64,000 nt of DNA, taken from the NCBI RefSeq assembly GCF_007858275.1, contig NZ_VFEV01000018.1, positions 1-64,000 on the forward strand. The letters run 5' to 3'. The DNA is from Pseudomonas proteolytica. Lineage in GTDB: Bacteria > Pseudomonadota > Gammaproteobacteria > Pseudomonadales > Pseudomonadaceae. The first letter of the stretch is position 1. Each line of letters starts with the position of its first letter. Below, one piece after another: positions 1-8,216 of this stretch. The notes beneath the pieces were generated by a model. It had not been told where the DNA came from, made no database searches, and was given only the letters and a program-made list of their open reading frames with translations. Both the position numbers and the translations under genes were made by a program.

Positions 1-181
1 CAGCCTTGGCCCGCACGATGGCGGCGGAGTCATTGGCGGTCACGGCGCGGGCTTCGATGGCAGCGGCGGCGCCGGCACCGTCGAGGCGGTCCATGTTGGC
101 TTCGGTGGCGTGGCCGGCGTTGGCGCCGCGGATCACGGCGGTGCCGGTGTCTTCGTTGTCGACTTCATCCCAACTCAGCAT
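1..181 (-). CDS. nrdB: Ribonucleoside-diphosphate reductase small subunit, 5' part only
   Basis: The reverse strand from 181 gives a protein beginning MLSWDEVDNEDTG and continuing NMDRLDGAGAAAAIEARAVT, the N-terminus typical of Pseudomonas class Ia NrdB. This is the radical-carrying beta subunit that makes dNTP precursors with NrdA. Only about 60 residues are present because the gene runs off the left edge, so the iron ligands and radical tyrosine are not visible. The start is supported by AAGGAG eight bases upstream. The start-proximal part is Ala/Asp rich, as is usual. nrdA is not upstream on this strand; norC lies there instead, and the NrdR boxes just before this gene suggest its own promoter. 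Confidence 0.88.
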   Translation of the reverse strand, partial: MLSWDEVDNEDTGTAVIRGANAGHATEANMDRLDGAGAAAAIEARAVTANDSAAIVRAKA

Positions 182-253
182 GAAATACTCCTTCCTGGTC
201 TGTTCTGACGGCGTATGAAACCGTCCAGAAAATTCGATAATTACCGGCTTCGC

Positions 254-301
254 ACACTATGTAGTGGTCGGCTTCCTGGGTGGGCACACTATATGGTGTG
301 T
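254..301. promoter_or_regulatory. Pair of NrdR boxes in front of nrdB
   Basis: Two 16-bp palindrome-like sites, at 254-269 (core CTATGTAGTG) and 286-301 (core CTATATGGTG), match the NrdR box consensus acaCwAtATaTwGtgt. Their cores are 32 bp apart, about three helical turns, which is the usual spacing for NrdR pairs. They sit 73 to 120 bp before the nrdB start, so ATP/dATP-loaded NrdR would repress nrdB here. Confidence 0.8.
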
Positions 302-400
302 AGGAAATATGGTCAACGCACAAGATATGCGGTTTTCGGTCACTGCCTGGCGCAGGTTCAGCCATAACGCCTGGGTGGCTGGACGGGGCGTCTAAGGTCA

Positions 401-490
401 ATGTGGGAGCTGGCTTGCCTGCGATAGCGGTTCACCAGCCTCCGGAGATGGCTGACTGAACCACCGCTTTCGCGAGCAAGCCCGCACACA
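401..490. repeat. REP-type palindrome with mixed arms
   Basis: The left arm is GTGGGAGCTGGCTTGCCTGC and the right arm is CGCGAGCAAGCCCGCACA, separated by about 50 bases. The arms belong to two related REP subtypes, so pairing is imperfect. It lies in the 466-base nrdB-norC intergenic region, which otherwise holds only the NrdR and ANR/DNR sites. Confidence 0.65.
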
Positions 491-575
491 GGGGGCGTAG
501 GTTTGAGCGATCATGCAAAAAAACCATCTGTAGCCAACCGCCCACCCAATACCCGACCAAAACCATCGGCATTTC

Positions 576-589
576 TTGATCGCCATCAA
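576..589. promoter_or_regulatory. ANR/DNR (FNR-type) box for norCB
   Basis: TTGATCGCCATCAA matches the FNR-family consensus TTGAT-N4-ATCAA at all ten conserved positions. It is centred about 65 bp before the norC start, suitable for a class II promoter. Dnr is encoded 3.7 kb away in the same cluster and is the likely activator; Anr could also bind. Confidence 0.88.
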
Positions 590-647
590 GCAGGTTTTAC
601 CCCCCGGCTTTCTATCATGGTCCCCGCCAAGCAATGAGGAAGCGACC

Positions 648-1088
648 ATGTCAGAGACCTTCACCAAGGGCATGGCCAGGAATATCTACTTCGGAGGAAG
701 CGTGTTCTTCTTCCTGATATTCCTGGCCCTGACCTACCACACCGAACAAACCTTTCCCTCTCGCAGCAATCAGGAGCTACTCACCGAATCAGTGGTGCGC
801 GGCAAGGGCGTCTGGGAGCGCAACAACTGTGTCGGCTGCCACACTCTGCTGGGCGAGGGCGCGTACTTTGCGCCGGAACTGGGCAACGTGTTCAACCGCC
901 GTGGCGGCGAGGAAGCGTTCAAGCCGTTCCTGCATGCCTGGATGAAGATGCAACCGTTGGGCGTTCCCGGCCGGCGCGCGATGCCGCAATTCAACCTCAG
1001 CGACCAAGAGGTGGACGATATGGCCGAGTTCCTCAAGTGGAGCTCGAAGATCAACACCAACGGCTGGCCGCCAAACAAGGAGGGCTGA
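648..1088 (+). CDS. norC: Nitric oxide reductase cytochrome c subunit
   Basis: A 146-residue protein with one N-terminal membrane anchor (about residues 13-31) and a single haem c site CVGCH near residue 62, the layout of NorC. It sits on the periplasmic face and passes electrons from cytochrome c or azurin to NorB for 2 NO to N2O. The start is the ATG of MSETFTKGMARN behind GAGGAAG; an upstream in-frame TTG lies inside the ANR/DNR box and is unlikely to be used. norB follows after 3 bases. Confidence 0.96.
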   Translation: MSETFTKGMARNIYFGGSVFFFLIFLALTYHTEQTFPSRSNQELLTESVVRGKGVWERNNCVGCHTLLGEGAYFAPELGNVFNRRGGEEAFKPFLHAWMKMQPLGVPGRRAMPQFNLSDQEVDDMAEFLKWSSKINTNGWPPNKEG

Positions 1089-2513
<1,425 letters not shown>

Positions 2514-2540
2514 GCGGTCAACGTTAATCCCCAAGAGGGC

Positions 2541-2568
2541 GGCCCGGCAGGTAGTGCGGGCCGTTTTT
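2541..2568 (+). terminator. Hairpin with T-run between norB and norD
   Basis: GGCCCG, a 10-base loop and CGGGCC are followed by GTTTTT. The stem is short but GC-only, and it lies 28 bases after the norB stop. It could terminate most norCB transcripts and lower norD expression relative to norCB. Confidence 0.6.
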
Positions 2569-2586
2569 ATGTCTGGAGCACTTCAC

Positions 2587-4428
2587 ATGGCCTTTACCCT
2601 TGAGTTGGAAGAGTGGGTCGGCAGTGTCTGGCACCGCTTTATCACCCGCCGCGCCAGTGCGGACTTCCCCGAGGCGCGGGTCGACCTGGTCGACCGCCAG
2701 CGCAGCCTGGCCCTGCTGTTCCGCGCCCTGGGCGGCGCCCACGCAATTGCCCTGGAGGCCGCCAGCGAGCGCGACCTGCTGCTGCGGCGCAACCTGTTGA
2801 TGCGCATCGCCGGCACCTGCCGGCAAGCCCCCCTGGCCTCATGCGATGGCCATCGCCTGCGCCTGCCGGCAAGCCTGGCGGTGTTTCCTTCGGCCGCCCT
2901 GAACCTGGAGTTGTACCGCTGGCTGGCGCTCCTGGCTGCACACGCCGGACCGATGACCCACTGGGCCCGCGACAACCAACGCTGGACCTGGCTGCTGTTG
3001 CAGCGTTACCCGGCCATGCTCCCCAGCTATCAGCGCCTGGTGGACGCCCACCTGCAATTGCGCCCGGATCCCGCCAGCCTCAACCCATCTGAAGCTGCCG
3101 TGGAAAAGGCCTTGCGCAAGGCCCTGCGCGAACCCGGCAGCATCCGCCAGTTACCCCGCAGCGAGCGCGCCGCCTGGCCGCTGCCCCTGTGGCTGTATCC
3201 ACCCTTGCACCTGCACAGCCCGCAGGCCGGCGATCTGGATGACGAGGGCGATGACCTGGCGACCCGCCCCGGCGAACAACAGGGCGCGCCCAAACAAGCC
3301 AACCGGGTAGATGACAACAGCCGCGACGGCGGCCTGTTGGTGGTGCGCCTGGAAAACCTGTTCAGTTGGACCGAACACGTCGACCTCGACCGCTGGGCCG
3401 ATGACTCCGAGGACGAAGATGCCGCCCGCGTTGCCGAAGACCTCGACCAGTTGAGCCTGTCACGCCAGCGCGTGCGCAAGAGTGGCGGCTTGAAGCTGCA
3501 CCTGGATCTGCCACCGGCCGACGTCGACGACATTCCCCTGGGCGAAGGCATCAAGTTGCCGGAGTGGGATTACCGCCAACAATGCCTGCAAGCCAACTTC
3601 GTCAACCTGCAACTGATGCAACCCCGCGACAGCACGCCCCAGCCGCTGCCGGCACGCCTGCTGCCCCAGGCTGCGCGGTTGCGCCGCCAGTTCCAGCAGC
3701 TGCGTACCGACCGTCAATGGCTGCGTCAACAGCCCCAGGGCGCGGAACTGGACCTGCAGGCGTGGCTGGATTTTCATGTCGAGCGCCAGCACGGCGCGTG
3801 CGCCGAGCGCGGTCTGTTCAAGGAGCAGCGCCGCACCCGGCGTGACCTGGCCTGTTTGCTGCTGGCCGATGTGTCGATGTCCACCGACGCCCACCTCAAC
3901 GATACGCAAAAGGTCATCGATGTGATCCGCGACAGCCTGTTGCTGTTTGGCGAGAGCCTGGCGGGCCTGGGTGATGCGTTTGCCCTGTATGGGTTTTCAT
4001 CCTTGCGCCGCCAGCAGGTGCGCCTGCAACAGCTCAAGTCGTTCCAGCAACCCTATGACGACCACACCCGCGGCTGCATCCAGGGCCTCAAGCCGGGTTA
4101 TTACACCCGGATGGGCGCGGCTATCCGCCACGCCACCCAGACCCTTGGCGCGTGTAAGCAACGGCGCAAACTGCTGTTGATTGTGACCGATGGCAAGCCC
4201 AACGACCTGGACTTGTATGAGGGACGTTATGGCGTGGAGGACACCCGCCAGGCCGTAATGCAAGCGCGGCGCCAGGGCCTGGTGCCGTTCTGCATCACTA
4301 TCGACAAACAGGCCGGGGATTACCTGCCGTACATGTTCGGCGCCCACGGCTACACCTTGATCCGCCAGCCGGAGCAGCTGCCGCTACGCTTGCCGCTGCT
4401 GTACCGGCAGTTGACCGAAGATCAGTAA
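2587..4428 (+). CDS. norD: NorD protein, VWA-domain assembly factor for NO reductase
   Basis: 613 residues, matching NorD (about 612). The N-terminal two thirds is the NorD-specific, helix-rich part. The C-terminal third is a von Willebrand A domain with MIDAS motif DVSMS near residue 428 and a later TDGKPND. NorD works with the NorQ/CbvQ-type AAA+ ATPase to activate NorCB, but no norQ is adjacent. The ATG is preceded by GGAG; upstream in-frame starts lie inside the terminator. Its last 7 bases overlap convergent dnrP. Confidence 0.95.
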   Translation: MAFTLELEEWVGSVWHRFITRRASADFPEARVDLVDRQRSLALLFRALGGAHAIALEAASERDLLLRRNLLMRIAGTCRQAPLASCDGHRLRLPASLAVFPSAALNLELYRWLALLAAHAGPMTHWARDNQRWTWLLLQRYPAMLPSYQRLVDAHLQLRPDPASLNPSEAAVEKALRKALREPGSIRQLPRSERAAWPLPLWLYPPLHLHSPQAGDLDDEGDDLATRPGEQQGAPKQANRVDDNSRDGGLLVVRLENLFSWTEHVDLDRWADDSEDEDAARVAEDLDQLSLSRQRVRKSGGLKLHLDLPPADVDDIPLGEGIKLPEWDYRQQCLQANFVNLQLMQPRDSTPQPLPARLLPQAARLRRQFQQLRTDRQWLRQQPQGAELDLQAWLDFHVERQHGACAERGLFKEQRRTRRDLACLLLADVSMSTDAHLNDTQKVIDVIRDSLLLFGESLAGLGDAFALYGFSSLRRQQVRLQQLKSFQQPYDDHTRGCIQGLKPGYYTRMGAAIRHATQTLGACKQRRKLLLIVTDGKPNDLDLYEGRYGVEDTRQAVMQARRQGLVPFCITIDKQAGDYLPYMFGAHGYTLIRQPEQLPLRLPLLYRQLTEDQ

Positions 4429-4622
4429 AAGTCCCGGGGCAGCCAGAAGAACATGGTGATGCAGAACACGGCCAGCCCCAGGCAGAACCATTGGAAACGT
4501 TTGAGTCGCCGGGCCTCAAGGCTGGCGGTGGAGGCGGGCAGGGGCATGGCGCAGCGTGCGCAGGCTGGCTGCGTTGGCGGGTTGGCATGTTGGCAATACA
4601 GGCACACACACGCGGCGCTCAT
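4422..4622 (-). CDS. dnrP: DnrP-like small zinc-ribbon membrane protein
   Basis: 66 residues. The N-terminal half has two CxxC pairs (CLYC and CARC) forming a probable zinc ribbon. The C-terminal half is one hydrophobic helix (FQWFCLGLAVFCITMFFW). This is the layout of the Pseudomonas protein annotated DnrP, which accompanies dnr; its biochemical role is unknown. The start codon overlaps the dnr stop (ATGA), so it is translationally coupled to dnr. The 3' end overlaps norD by 7 bases. Confidence 0.8.
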   Translation of the reverse strand: MSAACVCLYCQHANPPTQPACARCAMPLPASTASLEARRLKRFQWFCLGLAVFCITMFFWLPRDFY

Positions 4623-5320
4623 TCAAATTGCTCCAGGCGCAGGCGATCAAGAATGGCGATCTGCCGACCGTCCTGGGTGATGATTTTTTCATCGATCAGC
4701 CGGCGAATGATCCGCGAGAACGTCTCTGGCTGGATCGACAGGTGCCCGGCGATCAACTGCTTGGCCATGGGCAATTCGAACGAACTGTCGGCGCTGTGCA
4801 GGCGCACCAGTTGCGTCAGCAGGTAGCGCACCACGCGGTGGGTGGCGTTTTTCAGGGACAGGGTCTCGATCTCGTTGACCCGCTGGTGCAGCCGCACACA
4901 CAACTTGCCCAGCAGGGCGAAGGTCAGGCGGCTGTTGCTGTGGAGCAGGCGCATATAGGTGGCGTTGGACAGGCGATACAACTGCGTCGGGCACACCGCC
5001 TCGGCGCAGGCCACGTAGTTGGGGGTGTCCATCAGCATCATCGCCTCGGCGAAGGTCTGCCGCTCGCCGATCACTTCAAAGACTTTTTCCTGGCCGTCCG
5101 GGGTCAGGCGGTAGATCTTCACCGCGCCGGCAATCACGAAGTAAAACCCCTCGGCCGGCTCGCCCTGGCGGAACAATGGTTCGCCCTTGTCGACACTCAG
5201 CAATTGACTGCTGGCCATCAACTCATCCATCTGCTCTTCGTTGAGCGGCTCGAACAGGTGGTGGCTGCGCAGGATCTGATGATGCACGCGGTGCAGGACC
5301 CTCGGTGCGTCGGTGATCAT
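4619..5320 (-). CDS. dnr: Dnr, NO-responsive CRP/FNR-family regulator
   Basis: 233 residues from the chosen ATG: cyclic-nucleotide-like sensor domain (about 25-130), dimerisation helix, then a C-terminal winged helix. The recognition helix contains QPETFSRI, the E..SR signature for TTGAT half-sites. No N-terminal Cys cluster is present, so this is Dnr rather than Anr. The long segment HRVHHQILRSHHLFEPL closely resembles P. aeruginosa Dnr. Dnr binds haem, senses NO and activates nor genes. The ATG overlaps the stop of a 29-residue upstream ORF (ATGA). No good ribosome site of its own is visible, which fits coupling. The operon lies behind a predicted NorR/sigma-54 promoter. Confidence 0.92.
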   Translation of the reverse strand: MITDAPRVLHRVHHQILRSHHLFEPLNEEQMDELMASSQLLSVDKGEPLFRQGEPAEGFYFVIAGAVKIYRLTPDGQEKVFEVIGERQTFAEAMMLMDTPNYVACAEAVCPTQLYRLSNATYMRLLHSNSRLTFALLGKLCVRLHQRVNEIETLSLKNATHRVVRYLLTQLVRLHSADSSFELPMAKQLIAGHLSIQPETFSRIIRRLIDEKIITQDGRQIAILDRLRLEQFE

Positions 5321-5406
5321 ACAAGCCACAACGACAGGCCACTGGCCGCCGCCATCATCGAACCGAGGATCACGAACCAGGCGAGGGGCTGGATGACTTT
5401 TTTCAT
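5317..5406 (-). CDS. 29-residue membrane peptide, first gene of the dnr operon
   Basis: A 29-codon ORF starting MKKVIQPLAW and ending WLV: two lysines, then one hydrophobic stretch long enough to span a membrane (about residues 8-29). It has a clear ribosome site (GGAG, nine bases before ATG) and its stop overlaps the dnr start as ATGA. A gene this short is usually missed by annotation. I do not recognise the family. It could be a membrane micropeptide acting in NO defence, or a leader ORF whose translation delivers ribosomes to dnr. Conservation of the peptide sequence would separate the two. Confidence 0.7.
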   Translation of the reverse strand: MKKVIQPLAWFVILGSMMAAASGLSLWLV

Positions 5407-5448
5407 GGGGACTCCGTGGGGCAGGGTAATGACGGGATAACCGGGTAG

Positions 5449-5464
5449 AGCAAGAGCTGGGCCA
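5449..5464 (-). promoter_or_regulatory. Sigma-54 promoter of the peptide-dnr-dnrP operon
   Basis: On the reverse strand TGGCCCAGCTCTTGCT matches TGGCACG-N4-TTGCW with exact GG-N10-GC spacing. The predicted transcript start is near 5438, giving a leader of about 30 bases before the 29-residue ORF. Three NorR sites lie 40-115 bp upstream. Confidence 0.72.
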
Positions 5465-5504
5465 AGGCGCGGGCCTCGTAGAATCAGAGCTGTAGCATCT
5501 CGAG

Positions 5505-5561
5505 GGTTTAAATGACCCTGCCACTGAGGGTTGTTTTAACCCTCTAATGGTCATTTAAACC
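5505..5561. promoter_or_regulatory. Three NorR enhancer sites (GGT-N7-ACC)
   Basis: Sites at 5505-5517, 5529-5541 and 5549-5561 each fit GGT-N7-ACC, the NorR-binding inverted repeat defined in Ralstonia and E. coli. The first and third sit in the arms of a perfect 17-bp inverted repeat (5501-5517 and 5549-5565). Starts are 24 and 20 bp apart, almost the same as the set at 8159-8216. They lie between two divergent sigma-54-like promoters. Confidence 0.82.
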
Positions 5562-5584
5562 CTCGTTATCAGCGCCGATCCCAT

Positions 5585-5669
5585 GTGGGAGCTGGCTTGC
5601 CTGCGATGCAGGCACCTCGGTCTCCCAGTAAAACCGCAGCGATGCCATCGCAGGCAAGCCAGCTCCCAC
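5585..5669. repeat. REP palindrome
   Basis: Perfect 24-bp arms, GTGGGAGCTGGCTTGCCTGC plus GATG and their complement, at 5585-5608 and 5646-5669. It sits between the NorR sites and the nnrS promoter, adding about 85 bp to that spacing. Confidence 0.9.
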
Positions 5670-5695
5670 CCGTGATTGCGGTGGGCATAAGGAGC

Positions 5696-5711
5696 CGGCC
5701 CGGCCCTTGCA
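5696..5711 (+). promoter_or_regulatory. Probable sigma-54 promoter of nnrS
   Basis: CGGCCCGGCCCTTGCA keeps GG-N10-GC and five further consensus bases of TGGCACG-N4-TTGCW. It is 124 bp before the nnrS start and 135-190 bp from the NorR sites, a workable distance for a looping activator. The match is weaker than that of the dnr promoter. Confidence 0.5.
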
Positions 5712-5834
5712 ACGCCAATCCCGCGACGGCCCCCAGGATATTGCGCCGCCTCGAAGCCCTGCTTGATCTGCGACAAGGGCCGGGCGCGGGCAATCCCGGA
5801 TGATCGGGCCGGCAATGACTTGAGGAGTGGTGGT

Positions 5835-7022
5835 ATGCAAGTGCTGGATCGACGCAAGGCCATGTCGATAACCCCGTTATTTCGCCTGGCTTTCCGGCCA
5901 TTTTTCCTCGGTGGCTGCCTGTTGGCGTTGCTCGCGGTTCCCCTGTGGTTGCTAGCCCTGGCCGGCGACGCGGGCTGGCAGCCGGCGGGTGGCTGGCTGG
6001 CGTGGCATCGCCATGAACTGCTGTTCGGTTTCGCCTTGGCGATCATCGGCGGGTTCCTGTTGACGGCGGTGCAGACTTGGACCGGTCGCCCCGGCATCAG
6101 CGGTACGCCGCTGGCGATGTTGGCCGGGGTGTGGCTGGCCGCACGCCTGGCCTGGCTATTCAACCTGCCGTGGCCGCTGTTGGCCGTGCTGGAACTGACC
6201 TTTCCCCTGGCCGTCGCCGGGTTGATGGGCTGGACCTTGTGGAAAGTGCGGCAACAGCGCAACTACCCGATTGTGCTGGTGTTGCTGCTGTTGACCCTGG
6301 CCGACGCCCTGTCCCTGTATGGCTTGCTGCGCGGTGACGAAGGCTGGCAGCGCCAGGCGGTGTTGACCGGGCTGTGGCTGGTGGCGGCGATGATGGGCTT
6401 GATCGGCGGCCGGGTAATTCCATTCTTCACCCAGCGTGGCCTGGGGCGCACGCAAGCCGTGAAGCCCTGGCCGTGGCTGGATTACCTGTTGTTGGTAGGC
6501 TCGGCGCTGGTCGCTCTGTTGTATGCCAGCGGTGTCGCGCTGATGCCCAGCCTCTGGGTTGGTTTAGTGTTTGCCCTGTTGGGGATCGGTCACCTGGTGC
6601 GCCTGGTGCGCTGGCACGACCCTGGCCTGTGGCGCGTGCCGCTGCTGTGGTCGCTGCACCTGGCCTATGCCTGGCTGGCCGTGGCGTGCCTGGGCATGGC
6701 GCTGTGGCACTTGGGTGTCCCATTGAACCCGAGCCTGGCGGTGCATGCGCTGACGGTAGGGGCGATGGGCGGCTTGATCCTGGCGATGATCGCACGGGTC
6801 AGCCTGGGCCATACCGGCCGGCCACTGACGCCACCCAAGGGCATGACCCTGGCCTTCACCCTGTTGAACCTGGCCTGCCTGAGCCGGGTGCTGCTGGTGC
6901 TGATCTGGCCGTACGCCGCGCTGTGGCTGGCGGGCCTGTGCTGGACCCTGGGCCTGGGCGTGTATCTATGGCGCTATGCCCCAATGCTGTGGCATGCGCG
7001 GGTTGACGGCCATCCGGGCTAG
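5835..7022 (+). CDS. nnrS: NnrS family haem-copper membrane protein
   Basis: 395 residues of nearly continuous membrane helices (about twelve), opening with LFRLAFRPFFLGG, the signature start of NnrS. NnrS binds haem and copper in the inner membrane and relieves nitrosative stress, limiting formation of dinitrosyl-iron complexes. The start is the ATG of MQVLDRRKAM, eight bases after GAGGAG; an upstream in-frame TTG gives a polar, unlikely extension. A neighbour four-helix gene follows after 10 bases. It is divergent from the dnr operon and probably NorR/RpoN controlled. Confidence 0.92.
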   Translation: MQVLDRRKAMSITPLFRLAFRPFFLGGCLLALLAVPLWLLALAGDAGWQPAGGWLAWHRHELLFGFALAIIGGFLLTAVQTWTGRPGISGTPLAMLAGVWLAARLAWLFNLPWPLLAVLELTFPLAVAGLMGWTLWKVRQQRNYPIVLVLLLLTLADALSLYGLLRGDEGWQRQAVLTGLWLVAAMMGLIGGRVIPFFTQRGLGRTQAVKPWPWLDYLLLVGSALVALLYASGVALMPSLWVGLVFALLGIGHLVRLVRWHDPGLWRVPLLWSLHLAYAWLAVACLGMALWHLGVPLNPSLAVHALTVGAMGGLILAMIARVSLGHTGRPLTPPKGMTLAFTLLNLACLSRVLLVLIWPYAALWLAGLCWTLGLGVYLWRYAPMLWHARVDGHPG

Positions 7023-7032
7023 GAGAACGGGA

Positions 7033-7464
7033 ATGCTGTATTCGTGGCTATTGATTGTGCATCTGCTGGCGGCCATTGCCTTTATCGGCACGCTGTTCTT
7101 CGAGGTTTTTATCTGGCACCGCGCCCGTGAAGAGTTGGCGTGGTCGGCGCAATTCACCAGCGACCAAGCCATTGCCCGGCGTTCGCGGCAGGTGCTGCAT
7201 GGCGTGGTGGTGCTGTTGTATGGCGCGGGCATCGGTCTGGCCTGGCATTATCGCGGCGTGCTGGGCGCGCCATGGGCCAGCCCTTTTTCGGCGATGTTGA
7301 GCCTGAAGATCATGTTGGCGCTGAGCATCATCGGGCACTACCTGCTGCTCGCGTACTGGTTGACGCAAAAGCGCCTGAGCCCGCTGCGGGCGGTATGGAT
7401 TCGCCGCAGCATCCTTGGGCACATGGTGCTGATCGTGATCCTGGCCAAATTGATGCTGCGTTAA
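7033..7464 (+). CDS. Four-helix membrane protein (CopD-like) in the nnrS operon
   Basis: 143 residues with four membrane helices. It begins MLYSWLLIVHLLAAIAF and has histidines near helix ends (VHLL, LHGVV, IIGHYLL, LGHMVL), as in small cytochrome b561/CopD-type proteins that could bind haem. The start has AGGAG nine bases upstream. It is 10 bases from nnrS and surely cotranscribed. Proteins like it accompany nnrS in other pseudomonads. The function is unknown; haem or copper handling for NnrS is a plausible inference. Confidence 0.7.
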   Translation: MLYSWLLIVHLLAAIAFIGTLFFEVFIWHRAREELAWSAQFTSDQAIARRSRQVLHGVVVLLYGAGIGLAWHYRGVLGAPWASPFSAMLSLKIMLALSIIGHYLLLAYWLTQKRLSPLRAVWIRRSILGHMVLIVILAKLMLR

Positions 7465-7480
7465 GACACCTCGATCCCTT

Positions 7481-7584
7481 CCTGTAGGAGCGAGCTTGCT
7501 CGCGAAGAACTCACGGACAACGCGACTACCCAGGCAGCCCGCGTTTTGGTTGATGTTCTTCGCGAGCAAGCTCGCTCCTACAGG
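7481..7584. repeat. REP palindrome
   Basis: Perfect 29-bp arms (7481-7509 and 7556-7584) of the CCTGTAGGAGCGAGCTTGCT type, with a 46-base spacer. It lies between convergent genes and probably serves as the 3' boundary of both. Confidence 0.9.
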
Positions 7585-7588
7585 TCGG

Positions 7589-8065
7589 TCAGGCCTTTAG
7601 TGCGCGGACAAACAACACGTCGTTTTCCAGATGAATATGCTCCAGCAAATCCCCATGAAACACCTCCAGCCCGTGATACAAGGCCCGCCAGGTATTGCAC
7701 GCATCGCTGGGCGGTTGGATGTGGTTGGTCAGCGCCTGCAACTGTTCCAGGGCCTGGCCATGTTGTTCGTGTTCAAGGCGCATGACCTGGATCGGCGGGG
7801 CAGCCTGGGGCCCCAGGCCCATTTGCAGCATTGGGAACAGCACTTGTTCTTCCTTGAGCATATGGCCCTCCAGTTCCTGCTCGATGTCACGCAGCAAGTC
7901 GGCCAGGCCATTGGGGCAGGCCAGGTGGTGACCGTGGACCTGCTCGACGCGGCTGGCCAGGCGAATCAGTTCCGGCAGTTGTTCGCGGTGGCGGGCGTGG
8001 TAGCGCTCCAGCAAATGTTCGATCAGTTGCGCCTGGGGCAGGGTGTCCGGGGCGATGGTGTTCAT
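7589..8065 (-). CDS. Hemerythrin-like di-iron protein (YtfE/NorA/DnrN type)
   Basis: 158 residues forming a hemerythrin four-helix bundle with the expected ligands: HARHREQL, E...H.L.KEE..LFP, RLEHEQHG and HLENDVLF. This family (YtfE, NorA, DnrN) binds NO or repairs iron-sulfur centres during nitrosative stress. The ScdA_N segment of full-length YtfE is absent. The start has GAGGAA eight bases upstream, and a near-consensus sigma-54 promoter with three NorR sites lies just behind it, the same arrangement as norAB of Ralstonia. Divergent from norR. Confidence 0.85.
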   Translation of the reverse strand: MNTIAPDTLPQAQLIEHLLERYHARHREQLPELIRLASRVEQVHGHHLACPNGLADLLRDIEQELEGHMLKEEQVLFPMLQMGLGPQAAPPIQVMRLEHEQHGQALEQLQALTNHIQPPSDACNTWRALYHGLEVFHGDLLEHIHLENDVLFVRALKA

Positions 8066-8102
8066 GGGGTTTCCTCATCAAGTGAACAGATGAAGCGGTG
8101 AT

Positions 8103-8118
8103 TGCATGCCGTGTGCCA
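8103..8118 (-). promoter_or_regulatory. Sigma-54 promoter of the hemerythrin gene
   Basis: On the reverse strand TGGCACACGGCATGCA: perfect TGGCAC, GG-N10-GC spacing and TGCA at -12. The transcript would start near 8092, 27 bases before the start codon. It is the best sigma-54 match in the window. Confidence 0.85.
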
Positions 8119-8158
8119 TTGCCAAGTTATTGAAAAATAGAAATTAATTTTTTGTAGT

Positions 8159-8216
8159 GGTCAGGATCACCCTGATGCTGCACGGTAGAACCGACCATAC
8201 AAGGGTAGTAATGACC
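8159..8216. promoter_or_regulatory. Three NorR enhancer sites at norR
   Basis: GGT-N7-ACC occurs at 8159-8171, 8184-8196 and 8204-8216. Start-to-start distances are 25 and 20 bp. The third site contains the norR start codon region, so NorR bound here would also shut down its own gene while activating the divergent sigma-54 promoter. Confidence 0.85.

Noticed and set aside
5585..5600. REP arm GTGGGAGCTGGCTTGCC resembles a sigma-54 promoter (GG-N10-GC)
   Set aside because: The same sequence is a repeated REP arm found elsewhere in the window; it is not specific to a promoter.
5764..5777. TTGATCTGCGACAA as an ANR/DNR box for nnrS
   Set aside because: The right half-site deviates from ATCAA at two positions, too weak to claim, though the position is suitable.
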